Below are positions 21,254 through 31,752 of a DNA stretch of 64,000 nucleotides, piece by piece. A program made the position numbers and the translations under genes. Numbering within the stretch: the stretch's first letter is position 1; each line of letters begins with the position of its first letter. The stretch spans positions 1,467,501 through 1,531,500 of the forward strand of contig NZ_CP113088.1 in NCBI RefSeq assembly GCF_026625145.1, written 5' to 3'. Under the pieces are notes generated by a model that was not told the origin of the DNA, searched no databases, and saw only the letters and a program-made list of their open reading frames with translations. Source of the stretch: Lacinutrix neustonica (GTDB lineage Bacteria; Bacteroidota; Bacteroidia; Flavobacteriales; Flavobacteriaceae).

Positions 21254-22916
21254 ATGGCAAAAAACAGAAACAATTCAGGACAATCGAAGGGAAGCGGCAG
21301 TCGCTCATCTTCAACAAGCGGTTCAAAAGGAAGAACTTCCCGAGGTTCTAGTAATTCCAGCGCTTCAAAAGCGGGCACGTCTTCTAGAGCATATGCTCAT
21401 GACGATGATTATTCTAATACTACTAACTCAAAAGACACGGGAAACCCTTCTAATTCCAATTCAAATAGCCGCCATTCATCTAAAAGTAATACGTCTTCGC
21501 ATTATGATTATTATAATGACCCTAATTATGCCTCCGGAAATGTGAAAAATTCTGGAAATTCCTCGCGATCTAACGGTAACCAATCTACAAAAGGCACTGC
21601 TTCTTCGAGTGATAACTATTATGAGGATGATCGGTATGATGGTAACAATGACACTTATGGACATTCAAAAGGCTCTAGAAACTCCTCTCAATCTCATGGC
21701 GGGCCATCGACAAAAGACAGACCTTCTTCTCGGCGATAATTATGATAGTCGTGACAGATATGATGATAACCAAGACGTCTCCGGCCCTTCCAAAAATTCC
21801 GGTAATTCCTCCGGATCATACTCCAATGACGAGTATCCATCGAAAGGAAATGGGACGCCAACTAATGATACTTACAGTAATGACGATCACTACAATTACG
21901 GAAACATTACTTCAAAAGGGGGTTCAAGCTACCAAAATGAGGAACCCATAAACGACCCCCCTTATGACGATTATAATCATTCCGATCGTGAAACTCCAGC
22001 ATCTCATAAAGGCAGCCAAAGTGACTCCATGTACCCGAATAATGACAATAACGATACTCATGGCTCTGAACCTATTTCAAAAGGAGGTGGAAACCAAACA
22101 GAAAATAATTACACAGCTGCGGAAGAAAATAATACCCTCGAAAATGACAGGCCAAATTCTGGTCATGCACCAGCAAGTCACGTGCCAAATCATTTTGAAA
22201 CCTGCACCTCATTTAAACGCAATTATGATGAGTTTAGAGAAACTTTAGTCTCAAATTCGTCCAACCTTCGAAGGGCAATGATTTCAAGAAGTGACCCATC
22301 ACATATTGGGCGCGTTATTGACAGAACAACCGATTTAAGAGATATTCACCATGACTATTTAACTGCGGGTGCAAGATCCGGAGATCGCATTTGTTTAGCC
22401 ACTGAGATTATTAGAGACGAGAGAAGGTATGTCGAATTTATTCGCTTTACCGCACCTAACATGCATACTTTTGATGATGAACCCGTTATTGCAAACACAG
22501 CAGATATACAACGACAGGAATTAACACAATTACATAGGGATTTTACTGGGTTTACTAATGATGTGATTTCCGAATCCCAACGTACTTTGGCAGGCCGAGA
22601 TAGTCACGATACGACATTAGCAAACGCCATAGGGGTATATTGTAATAACATGATTAGGTTAAGCCGAAGAGAAAGAACAATGATTCCAGCAGAAGTCTCA
22701 CGTAGTTTTGCCAGCCCAATAGTTAATAACGTTCAAAGAGATTGGAGTAGATTGACCAATAATAACTCCGCACCTGCTTTACAGGGTCAAGACGATCTAG
22801 TTATTCGTCGTTATAGAGCCTGGGCACGTGCAGTCCTTTTAGAACATGGAAACACCACCGATGAAGCAACCATTAATAATTATGTAAATACATTTAATGG
22901 TTACAGGAATTATTAA
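21254..22916 (+). CDS. low-complexity Ser/Asn/Gly repeat protein with helical C-terminal domain
   Basis: About 553 residues after correcting CTCGG at 21729-21733 to CCGG. Residues 1 to about 310 are disordered and imperfectly repetitive, with units such as YDDxxYxSGNxKNSGNSSxS and KGTxSSxDNYY, rich in Ser, Asn, Gly, Asp and Tyr. The last ~230 residues form an all-helical domain, starting FETCTSFKRNYDEFRETL and rich in Arg and Asp. No signal peptide. It is the last gene of the amidase operon, 17 bases after its neighbour. The disordered part could be a linker or phase-separating scaffold; the C-terminal domain is unknown to me. Confidence 0.6.
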
Positions 22917-22976
22917 CGGCACCCTAGGTTTCTTAAGTCAAACAAAAATACTGCTCAATTTTTTTTAAAGTAAACT

Positions 22977-23004
22977 GTTAACTTTTCATTTCCAAGACCA
23001 TTAA
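22977..23004 (+). promoter_or_regulatory. locus promoter motif before the collagen-like lipoprotein
   Basis: GTTAACTTTT (22977-22986), 13-base spacer, ATTAA (23000-23004), 35 bases before the ATG at 23040. Last copy of the motif in the window. Confidence 0.65.
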
Positions 23005-23039
23005 AAGAATAAACATATTAATCACTTAAAATTAAAACA

Positions 23040-23530
23040 ATGAAAAATTTAGTATTAAAAATGAAGTATTTAACATTGGCATTATTAGTTGCTTTTAGCG
23101 TTTCATGTTCACCGGAAGATGGAGAACAAGGGCCGCCAGGTGAGCAAGGGATTGCAGGAACCAACGGTACGAATGGAAATGCAAATGTCACTTCGGTCCT
23201 TTTTGAAAACCAAACGATTAATAATGGCAACACTGTATTTGCCCTTCCGAATTGACACAAGACATTTATGACAATGGTATCGTCTACGCTTATGTTACCG
23301 TAACAGGTAATGATTATTGGGAGGTGCTTCCTTTAAGTACTGGAGGCAGTATTATTTTAGAAATTGATCGTATTGAAGTTGGTCAAGTCACATTAAAAGC
23401 TAATTTCACTCAAGGAAGTCTAAAACTTCGTTTTGTTTTAGTTGCTGGTACTCCCGCAGGTAAAACAAGTAAAAATATAAGTAGCATGTCGTACGCGGAA
23501 GCGATGGACTATTTTGGATTAGAGTATTAA
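23040..23530 (+). CDS. lipoprotein with a short collagen-like Gly-X-Y segment
   Basis: 163 residues from 23040 or 156 from the ATG at 23061; the second start gives a more compact lipoprotein signal (lipobox FSVSC). Just after the Cys are repeats GEQGPPGEQGIAGTNGTNG, a collagen-like Gly-X-Y run, then a beta-rich domain. The break at 23247-23249 (CCG for CCGG) is repaired to read NTVFALPELTQDIYDN. This pattern (lipobox, short collagen repeat, ~110-residue beta domain) recurs in Flavobacteria surface proteins of unknown role. A strong terminator follows. Confidence 0.7.
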
Positions 23531-23550
23531 CTTTATCTGAAATACTTTTA

Positions 23551-23584
23551 AAAACCGAAGACAAAACTCTTCGGTTTTTTTTAT
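23551..23584 (+). terminator. strong intrinsic terminator closing the sigma locus
   Basis: AAACCGAAGA pairs with TCTTCGGTTT (10+ bp) around a 6-base loop and is followed by 8 or more T. It sits 20 bases after the collagen-like lipoprotein stop and marks the right end of the accessory locus. Confidence 0.9.
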
Positions 23585-23642
23585 TTCGTTTTTCTATTGA
23601 AATGCCTACTATTGCATTTTAAAATTCAATATTTTTTTCAAG

Positions 23643-24692
23643 ATGATTACACGTAAAAGCGCGAGCATTTCAAAATTCATAATTCATAAAGTTGGTAATA
23701 AACATAACGACACCAAAAATGCTTTTTCTGATAAAGAAGTGCATTTTGATGAAGCTAGTTACGAATTAATGCTGCCCTTTCTTTTGCGTCCATTTGGAAG
23801 CGTCGTTCAAAGTTTTCGTTTTAATCACCATGCCAATGTAGATTTAAATGAGATTAATGCTTACGCCAAACAAATTTTTAATGAGGATGATGGCTTTGTA
23901 GAAGCTTCAAAAAACATTGTAAAACATTTATACGAACAATCAGATTCTGCTCAAATTAAAACGGGCGATGTGTTAGTTGCTGTTTTTGAAGGTATAGAAT
24001 ATAAAGACATGGTAACCAATGCTATTGGGATTTTTAAAATTGAAAACAAAATCAACTTCTTTCAAACCTATTTAGAAGATAATAGTTATGACGTATTGGT
24101 TCAAAAAGGAATCAGTTCTAAAAAAGTGGATAAAGGGTGTTTGATTTTAAATCAAACCGATATGGAAGGCAGTATTGTTTTAAGTGTTGATAATAATAGT
24201 TACGATGCCCAATATTGGCTAGACAAATTTTTGAATATAAAATATGCCGATGATAGTAATAATCACACACACAACTATATTGATCTTTGTAAAGAGTTTT
24301 CCACCGAAATTTTGAAACCAAGTTACGGTGAGCAAGAACGCAATATCTTTTTGGCTAAGACTATTGATTTTTTTAAGGAAAATGAAATTGTCAATATCGA
24401 ACGTTTTAAAGAAGAGGTGTTTGCCGAAGAAAAGCACATTCAATTGTTTGAAGATTTTAAAAAGGAATACGAGACGGGTGCCGATTTTGTTTTACGCAAC
24501 CAATTTGATTTAGCTGAAGCTGTTGTTTCTAAAGAAAAGAAGAAAATAAAAACAGACATAAAACTAGATACCCATATACAAATAAAATTGGATATTGACG
24601 CGCCCGAGGCGGCTAGCGAACATCTTGAACGTGGTTATGATGAAGATAAAAAAATGTATTATTATAAAGTGTTTTTTAATGCAGAAGGATAA
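23643..24692 (+). CDS. nucleoid-associated protein (NdpA/YejK family)
   Basis: 349 residues, intact. The N-terminal part (ISKFIIHKVGNKHN) and the central ADxSNNHTHNYIDLCKEF region resemble the NdpA/YejK 37-kDa nucleoid-associated family, which binds DNA in the cytoplasm. The C-terminal KIDTHIQIKLDIDAPEAASEHLERGYD region with many acidic residues also fits. It is a single gene after the terminator of the sigma locus and belongs to the core genome. Confidence 0.8.
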   Translation: MITRKSASISKFIIHKVGNKHNDTKNAFSDKEVHFDEASYELMLPFLLRPFGSVVQSFRFNHHANVDLNEINAYAKQIFNEDDGFVEASKNIVKHLYEQSDSAQIKTGDVLVAVFEGIEYKDMVTNAIGIFKIENKINFFQTYLEDNSYDVLVQKGISSKKVDKGCLILNQTDMEGSIVLSVDNNSYDAQYWLDKFLNIKYADDSNNHTHNYIDLCKEFSTEILKPSYGEQERNIFLAKTIDFFKENEIVNIERFKEEVFAEEKHIQLFEDFKKEYETGADFVLRNQFDLAEAVVSKEKKKIKTDIKLDTHIQIKLDIDAPEAASEHLERGYDEDKKMYYYKVFFNAEG

Positions 24693-24792
24693 ACTTTATA
24701 TAAACACAGCTGTTTTTAAGTACGCTTATTAATCTATTAGGTCAACTTGATTAGAAGAAATTTTTATCTTTAGCTTGAAAATATCACTAATT

Positions 24793-25550
24793 ATGTCTAG
24801 TAAAAAAGAACTCTTTTCCCGATTTGGCATCGCTTCAAAAGGCGTTGTTTATATTTTATTAAGTATACTAACCTTGCTCTCTGCTATAAATGCCGGTGGG
24901 GCGCATTACGGTAGTAAAGATGCCTTAGAATATTTAGCTAAGCAAAATTACAGTGTTGTTTTACTATCCATCATTGCCTTGGGATTATTAGGATTTGTTT
25001 TTTGGAGATTTTATCAAGGCTTAGCTAATCCTGAACAAAAAGAAAATGATATTAAAGGGATTATTACCAGAGTGAGTTACATAGCAAGCGGCATTATTTA
25101 TGCCCTTCTTAGTGTTTATGCTATTCAATTAATTTTAGGCTCACAAACCAGTGCATCTTCTAAAAGTAGTAACGCTTCGGCCTATATAATAGTGACCTTT
25201 TATTGTGGATTATTGGTCTTCTCATCATCGCTAAAGGCATTTATGAAATATATCAGGCCTACTCGAAAAAATATAAAGATGATTTAGAAAATACCGATCT
25301 AAGTCCTGATGTTCAATCGAAACTGCTCAAATGGGGGCGTTTTGGGTACACCATGCGTGGCCTCGTTTTTTTATTAGCGGGATTTCTTACAATCACTGCT
25401 AGTAACACCCAATTATCAGGAAAAACCGATGTGTTCGGTTATATCAACAGCGAATTCGGAAAAATTCCATTAATCATTATAACCATAGGGCTTTTAGGCT
25501 ATGGGGTCTTTATGCTCATTCGGTCTAAATATGCGACTTTAAAGCTCTAA
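24793..25550 (+). CDS. DUF1206 multi-pass membrane protein
   Basis: About 252 residues with six predicted membrane helices in three pairs (for example GVVYILLSILTLLSAINAGG, VVLLSIIALGLLGFVFWRF, ISYIASGIIYALLSVYAIQLI). Each repeat begins with a Gly-Ala/Val-Tyr pattern typical of DUF1206. The break at 25177-25180 (TTCGG for TTCCGG) is repaired to read SNASGLYNSDLLLWIIG. Start at 24793 was preferred over one 18 bases upstream because it begins SSKKELFSRFG, as in relatives. Function unknown. Confidence 0.8.
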
Positions 25551-25737
25551 TATTTATCGTTAAAAAGGTCCTATAAAGCTTTTTTGACTTTAATAAATAG
25601 CTAGTAATATATTGCACTTCTAAAGCATACCCGTCTTTTGAATATGTTAAGTTCTTGAAGGACTTAAGTCAAAACAGAATCGACTAAACGCTTCCCCAAT
25701 AGAACGACCTGCAAATAATAATAAAAACAATTAAATT

Positions 25738-26136
25738 ATGAATATTACTTTAGTACAAGCAGAAAAAATCATTACAATAGCAAAAGAAAAAGCGATTGCC
25801 ATTGATACCAAAATGAATATTGCCGTTGTAGATGCAGGAGCAAATTTAGTCGCTTTTGTTCGCATGGACGGTGCTTGGTTAGGCTCGTTAGACATCGCAA
25901 TAAAAAAAGCTAAAACCGCTCGTTTTTTTGACATGAATACGGGATCAATAGGAGAACTATCTCAACCAGGGCAACCATTATTTGGTATCGAACATTCAAA
26001 CCATGGCCTTATTACTTTTCCGGGTGGCGTGCCCATTAAAAATGCTGCGGGTGACATTATTGGAGCTGTTGGAGTTAGTGGAAGCTCTGTTGAAAACGAT
26101 CATGCCGTTGCAGAGACAGGAGCATCGGCAATTTAA
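25738..26136 (+). CDS. GlcG/HbpS-family heme-binding-like protein
   Basis: 132 residues, intact. The full length matches the GlcG/HbpS fold: [53 protein letters not shown], then [22 protein letters not shown] and the final [12 protein letters not shown]. Members bind heme or small ligands and are often monocistronic accessory proteins. No signal peptide. The preceding 190 bases contain no gene. Confidence 0.85.
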   Translation: MNITLVQAEKIITIAKEKAIAIDTKMNIAVVDAGANLVAFVRMDGAWLGSLDIAIKKAKTARFFDMNTGSIGELSQPGQPLFGIEHSNHGLITFPGGVPIKNAAGDIIGAVGVSGSSVENDHAVAETGASAI

Positions 26137-26378
26137 AACAACACCATTAATATCTATTAAAGGGGGTAATTAAAAGTGTTGTTATCCTCTTTTATACTTT
26201 ATAACATCAAGGATTTTTAAATCCTTCCTTTATTCTTTAGAATCCCTTCCGATTTTCTTGACTGTATTGAAATTTTCAAATGCTATCCAAAAACTAAAAA
26301 AATCCTAAAAGCATGAAAAACCGCGTAAAAAAATTAACGAGCATGCTTCATTGTTAATAAAATATAATTTTTAGTAAA

Positions 26379-27080
26379 CTATTTTACAAATTCCGCTTCA
26401 AAAAGGATTGCAAAATGCTTCAGCAACTTTGTTTTAACTTCTGCTTCGTCTACTGTTTTTTTGCCTAACTCCACATGAAGTGAGGTTACCGCTTTACCGC
26501 GAATACCACAGGGAATAATATTGTCGAAGTATCCCAAATTTGCATTCACGTTTAAGGCAAAACCATGCATGGTTACCCAACGACTGGCGCGAACACCCAT
26601 CGCACAAATTTTTCTAGCAAATGGTGTCCCCACATCCAACCAAACTCCAGTTTCTCCCGGAGAACGCTCTGCTTTTAAGCCATACTCTTCTAGCGTGAGA
26701 ATAATCATTTCTTCCGGAAACCGAAGGTATTTATGAATGTCTGTGAAAAAATTATCTAAATCTAGAATGGGATACCCTACAATTTGCCCAGGCCCATGAT
26801 AGGTAATGTCACCACCTCTATTAATTTTATAAAAGGTCGCCCCTTTTTCAGTGAGTTGTTGTTCGTCTAATAATAAGTTAGAAACATCACCACTCTTGCC
26901 TAAGGTATAGACGTGTGGATGCTCTACAAACAAAAAGTAATTCTTGGTTTTTAAACCGGCAGCTTCTCTCCTGTTTTTAATTTTAGTATCTAAAATCCCC
27001 TTAAACAATTCTTCCTGATAATCCCAGGTGTCTTTAAAATCTTTAGATCCTAAATCTTGTAATGCAATCTGTTTATTCAT
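26379..27080 (-). CDS. lipB: lipoyl(octanoyl) transferase
   Basis: 233 residues from the ATG at 27080. LipB moves octanoyl groups from acyl carrier protein to lipoyl domains such as the one of the E2 protein at 43.5 kb. Signatures: VEHPHVYTLGKSG, NRGGDITYHGPGQIVGYPILDL with the GGxxTxHxPGQ motif, ARKICAMGVRASRWVTMHGFALN, and the catalytic Cys in IIPCGIRGKAVTSL. Frame intact. Downstream, on the same strand, of the small PMP3-like gene. Confidence 0.96.
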   Translation of the reverse strand: MNKQIALQDLGSKDFKDTWDYQEELFKGILDTKIKNRREAAGLKTKNYFLFVEHPHVYTLGKSGDVSNLLLDEQQLTEKGATFYKINRGGDITYHGPGQIVGYPILDLDNFFTDIHKYLRFPEEMIILTLEEYGLKAERSPGETGVWLDVGTPFARKICAMGVRASRWVTMHGFALNVNANLGYFDNIIPCGIRGKAVTSLHVELGKKTVDEAEVKTKLLKHFAILFEAEFVK

Positions 27081-27120
27081 AGACCACAAAATTACGATAA
27101 ATAATAAAGAAAACTAAGGG

Positions 27121-27280
27121 TTAGTTCTTCGGATTGTTTAAGATCACTAATGCCGCAATAACGCCTGGAACCCAGCCGCAAAGCCACAATAAAAAAGTAA
27201 TAATAATAGAGCCGCAACCTTTATCTAAAACGGCTAATGGCGGACAAATAATTGAAAGTAATACTCTCCGAGAAACTCAT
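27121..27280 (-). CDS. YqaE/PMP3-family small membrane protein
   Basis: 52 residues after correcting CCGAG at 27268-27272 to CCGG. The protein then starts MSFRRVLLSIICPPLAVLD and continues KGCGSIIITFLLWLCGWVPGVIAALVIL, the two-helix layout of PMP3/YqaE proteins with the conserved PP after the first helix. These small hydrophobic proteins are linked to membrane potential or stress. Too short for routine gene calling once broken, but the corrected frame is unambiguous. Upstream of lipB on the same strand. Confidence 0.85.
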
Positions 27281-27347
27281 AATTTGATTTTAATTGATTG
27301 ATGATGTATAAATAGGACGCAATCTGTGGCATTTTGTTACAAAGCAT

Positions 27348-27355
27348 TATCTTTG
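27348..27355 (+). promoter_or_regulatory. possible lysS -7 element
   Basis: TATCTTTG fits TAnnTTTG and lies 31 bases before the lysS ATG. No TTG is found at the ideal distance upstream, so this is a partial match only. Confidence 0.35.
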
Positions 27356-27385
27356 TGGCTTCAAATTTTTTACAGAAAACGTATT

Positions 27386-29085
27386 ATGTCACAATTATCT
27401 GAGCAAGAGCTCGTACGAAGAGAAAAACTCGCGAAACTACGTGAGTTAGGGATTAACCCTTATCCAGCAGATTTATTTCCAGTATCTGAAACCTCTAAGC
27501 AGGTCAAACAGGACTTTAAAGAAGGGAAACAGGTGGTTATCGCTGGGCGATTAATGTCTCGACGTATTCAAGGTAATGCCAGTTTTGCTGAATTACAAGA
27601 TAGCGATGGTAGAATACAGGTCTATTTTAATAGAGATGAAATCTGTACAGGAGAAGATAAAAGCAAATATAACAACATCTATAAAAAGCTTTTAGATATA
27701 GGCGATTTTATTGGTATTGAGGGCGAGTTATTTACCACGAAGGTTGGCGAAAAAACAGTGATGGTTAAAGACTTTAAATTATTAAGCAAAGCTTTAAAAC
27801 CCTTACCATTACCAAAAATAGATGCCGAAGGGAATGCACACGATGCTTTTGTAGATCCGAGAAATGCGCTACAGACAACGTTATGCCGATTTAGCGGTGA
27901 ATCCACACGTGAAAGACGTATTCGTAAAACGCACCAAATTGTTTAATGCCATGCGTCATTTCTTTAACGACGCGGGTTATTTTGAGGTAGAAACCCCCAT
28001 TTTACAACCCATACCTGGAGGTGCAGCAGCACGTCCTTTTATTACGCACCATAACAGTTTAGATATGCCGTTATATATGCGTATTGCCAATGAGTTGTAT
28101 TTAAAACGTTTAATCGTTGGTGGATTTGATGGTGTTTATGAGTTTTCTAAAAACTTTAGAAATGAAGGTATGGACCGTACGCATAATCCGGAATTTACAG
28201 CCATGGAAATTTATGTCGCCTATAAAGACTACAATTGGATGATGGATTTTTGTGAGCGTCTTTTAGAATATTGCGCGATTGCCGTAAACGGAACCTCTGA
28301 AGCTACTTTTGGCAAGCACAAAATAAACTTTAAAGCGCCATACAAACGTATTACCATGGCAGACTCGATTAAAGAGTTTACCGGTTTTGATATTAATGGA
28401 AAAACAGAAGAAGAGATTCGTATGGCAGCGAAAGGCATGGGTATCGCTGTGGATAATACTATGGGGAAAGGCAAATTAATTGATGAAATCTTTGGCGAAA
28501 AATGCGAAGGTAATTACATCCAACCTACTTTTATTACAGATTACCCGAAAGAGATGAGTCCATTATGCAAAGAACATCGCGAGAACCCTGAATTAACGGA
28601 GCGTTTTGAATTGATGGTTTGCGGAAAAGAGATCGCAAACGCCTATTCAGAATTGAATGACCCCATAGACCAACGCGAACGTTTTGAGCACCAGTTAAAA
28701 TTAGCTCAAAAAGGCGATGACGAAGCGACTGAATTTATAGATTACGATTTTTTACGTGCTTTAGAATATGGCATGCCTCCAACCTCCGGCATGGGGATTG
28801 GCATGGATCGCTTAATCATGTTTTTAACGAATAATCAATCCATTCAAGAAGTATTGTTCTTCCCGCAAATGCGCCCGAGAGAAAAAAGCAATACCTATGA
28901 ACGAGGATGAAAAAGCAGTCTTTGACATTTTAAAGAAACAGACCCCTATTGACTTAAACGATTTAAAAACCCAATCTGGTTTAAGTAATAAAAAATGGGA
29001 TAAAACCATAAAGGGTTTAACAAAACTTAATGTGGCTAAGGTGAGTAAAACCGATGACGGTTTGTTTGTGGAACTTGTTAAGTAG
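27386..29085 (+). CDS. lysS: lysyl-tRNA synthetase, class II
   Basis: About 565 residues after correction, charging tRNA-Lys. The OB-fold anticodon domain is at about 55-165 ([21 protein letters not shown]), followed by the class II catalytic core: motif 2 region [15 protein letters not shown] and motif 3 [15 protein letters not shown]-terminal extension of ~70 residues ([15 protein letters not shown]...) is seen in Bacteroidota LysS. Two inserted bases, CCGAG at 27857-27861 and 28875-28879, should be CCGG; corrected text reads [14 protein letters not shown] and MRPEKKA. The second fix adds the extension. Start at 27386 is chosen over the upstream in-frame Met because MSQLSEQE is the family N-terminus. 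Confidence 0.95.
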
Positions 29086-29125
29086 ACCTCATGCGGAACG
29101 TTTTTCTGCAAGACATAGTATTAAA

Positions 29126-29157
29126 AAGGAATTACAGAAATGTAGTTCCTTTTTTTA
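29126..29157 (+). terminator. lysS terminator
   Basis: AGGAATTACA pairs with TGTAGTTCCT (10 bp, one G-U) around a 4-base loop and is followed by 7 T. It starts 41 bases after the lysS stop. Confidence 0.85.
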
Positions 29158-29667
29158 TTAGATGCCAATTACTAAACCGCTACTTAAAAAACAAATGGTA
29201 CAGAAAGTGGCACCATCAAAAAGGATCTAAAAACTAGACCTTCATTATAAATGTAGTATACCAATAGGAACTAAAGAAAGACTAAGAGGGTAAATTTAAG
29301 AATGTAGCTGCCAAAAATTTATAATAGCTATTTTTTTTAGCAATATTTCTACCTTGTTCTCTTGAGACCCGGATTTTAGTTAATGTTCTAGACACACTTA
29401 TAATCCCACAAACAGTTATGGATAGTATAGAAATACTTATGATATAGATTAACATGCGTAGGTTGTTAGATGATAAAAATAAAACAAACTTCTGAATTAT
29501 ACCGCATTAGACTAAAAAAACGTGAGAAAACTCGTCCAAATATTGGATTTATAGGTTAAAACACACCTCAAGGAATTGGTCTCAAATATAAAAATCAGTC
29601 CTCTATTTTCTATTTCGTAAAACTTAAGAGCCAACCTTAACCCGTTCTTTTTAAACGAAACAAATGG
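29158..29667. other. intergenic region without recognisable gene
   Basis: About 510 bases between the lysS terminator and the M49 peptidase stop. I see only short stop-rich frames on both strands, no tRNA-like fold and no repeat shared with the rest of the window. Confidence 0.6.
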
Positions 29668-31310
29668 CTATAATCCCAATACGGAAGCCCCTTGTTCAAA
29701 CACTACATCTACAGGTATATTAGCTTCACTTAAACGCTCTAAATCTTTTTGAAGGACATTAGCAATACCACCGTAATTCACAACAAATTTAGCAACACCC
29801 TCATAATCACCATCCCCTTGATAGGTTAAAATCACTTGTGACAGCATTTCCATAGCGCTTTGCATTTTTTCAAAATTAACAATATAGGTACCATCGTTAT
29901 TTCCGGTAAATGCACCCATTTGATTAAAGAAATTAAAACGAATCATATTCGCCTTACCGTGTGCACTCGAGGCTCCAAAGCGTACCGATCTAAAAATACC
30001 TGCCATAAACGTGACCATATTATCTTTCAAATCATTGGTTAATTCGCCTTTTTCATGGAGTTGCTCCACCATATACAAGCCTAAAATATCGGCCTTACCT
30101 TCTTCTAAAGCACTGGCGTATTCTTTAAGCGCCGTTCTTACGGTTCCTTTCCCGTTAATTGTATTCTTTATGCCTAAACCGTGTGCTACTTCATGAAACA
30201 TCGTGTTTTCAAAAAAAGCATCAAAAGTAATGTGTTGCCTTTGACTTTCATCTATTAAAATCTGAGAAATAGGCATTAGGATTTTATCAAATTTAGCCTG
30301 CATCGCATTTTTTAGCTGCAAGCGTCTCGGTTCCTTTTTTAAGCTGAACTTCCTCGTCATTTGGTAAGTTTATAGCAATGGTTTTACTTCCCGCATTACA
30401 ATCGCCCGCATAAAACACTACATCGTAAGCATTTAAATCACTATCTGTTCCGGGTGTTTCTTTTTTGTATTTTGCATCAACAGGCAATCCTTGTTGAAGC
30501 TCCGGTAAAAAGCTGCTAAATTTTTCTAGTTTTTTACTCCATGCCTGGTCTTTAATTAACACATAGCCTTCATGCGCCGCTTTGTTTCCAAACAATTGAT
30601 CTTCGTAGGTTTCTATTGGGCCTATAACGATATCTAAGGTGTTTGTTTTCATATCCATCCAAGCCAAATCACTTTTCTCGGTAGTCATCATTTAATAAAG
30701 CCGCCGCCCGAAGTTCTAAATAGGTTTTCAACCCTTTGTCTTCAGCAAGTTCAGCCGCTTTTAAAAGTAAATCGGACACCTGTTTAACTTCTACTTCAAA
30801 TTTTTTGTAATAGGGAATAGTGAATAATTTGCCCGCACCATCGCGTCTTACAAAATTGTAAATACTGGATTTATTATCTAAAGTAGCACTGCCAAACTCC
30901 TCTTTAGACATGTCTTTAGGATAAAAATTAGCGCCTTTGGGCTTTTCACCTACACCATCAATAAAAGGTTTGTTATTGTTTAATCTGTCCCAAGGGCCAT
31001 AGTTTATTTTTACATAGGTCTTGGTTGTTTCATCAGAAATACTATTGAGTAAAGCATCACAATCCCCATAGGCTTCATACCAAAACAAATCATTCATTTT
31101 ATTTGCCGCTTCCATTAGAATCGGCAGCATTTCTTTTTCTTTATCGCTTAACGCACTTAAATCACTGGTTAGTTTCACACTAACATATTTATCTAAATTG
31201 GACTGCATTTCTGATTTTGGTGTTTCGGTGGTCGTGGTTTCTGTTTCTTGGACGTCTTCTTTACAGGAAAATATACAAACGAATACTAACAGATATATGG
31301 TGTTTTTCAT
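29668..31310 (-). CDS. dipeptidyl-peptidase III-like metallopeptidase (M49), lipoprotein
   Basis: About 546 residues after correction. A lipoprotein signal (lipobox CIFSCKED) suggests a periplasmic or surface enzyme that removes dipeptides from peptide N-termini. The zinc motif is HEVAH (HEXXH, in MFHEVAHGLGIKN) with the third ligand region EEGKADILGLY, as in M49. The classical family motif is HEXXGH; the pentapeptide form is known in some bacterial members. Breaks at 30326-30330 and 30677-30681 (CTCGG on the + strand) are repaired to CCGG, giving GTGRLQLKNAMQAKFDK and DDYRKSDLAWMDM. Single gene. Confidence 0.85.
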
Positions 31311-31752
31311 GTTCTAAAAATTAATTGCTGGTTTGTGGTAAAGTTAGGGATTTTGTATTAATAAATTACAAATTGTGATAATCAACCTATTAGCACCCCT
31401 ATAAAACATGTCATTAAGATTAAAAATTCTGTGGTTTCGGTCTTAAGTACCGCCAAAACAACGCAATCAAAAAATCATTACAAGAAACAACCGGAAGGTT
31501 CTGTTTTACTATGATAAGTGTAAGAGAAAACCGATACAAGAGAGGTGTATCGTACTATAACATGAACAGCAAATTTTCAAGTTTTGCTAATGGTTATGTG
31601 ATAACATTAGAGACTCCAAACATCAAGACACCTTAGGTCTTAATTTATATTAAAGAATGGATATGACTTTCATCTAAATTCATTTAAATAAAACCACATC
31701 CATTAAATGTTCTTGAAAAACCACTAGCCACAAAGCCAGCATTGGCCCACCT
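31311..31752. other. intergenic region without recognisable gene
   Basis: 440 bases between the M49 peptidase start and the rimO stop. No ORF with plausible composition, no RNA gene and no strong hairpin seen. Confidence 0.55.
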
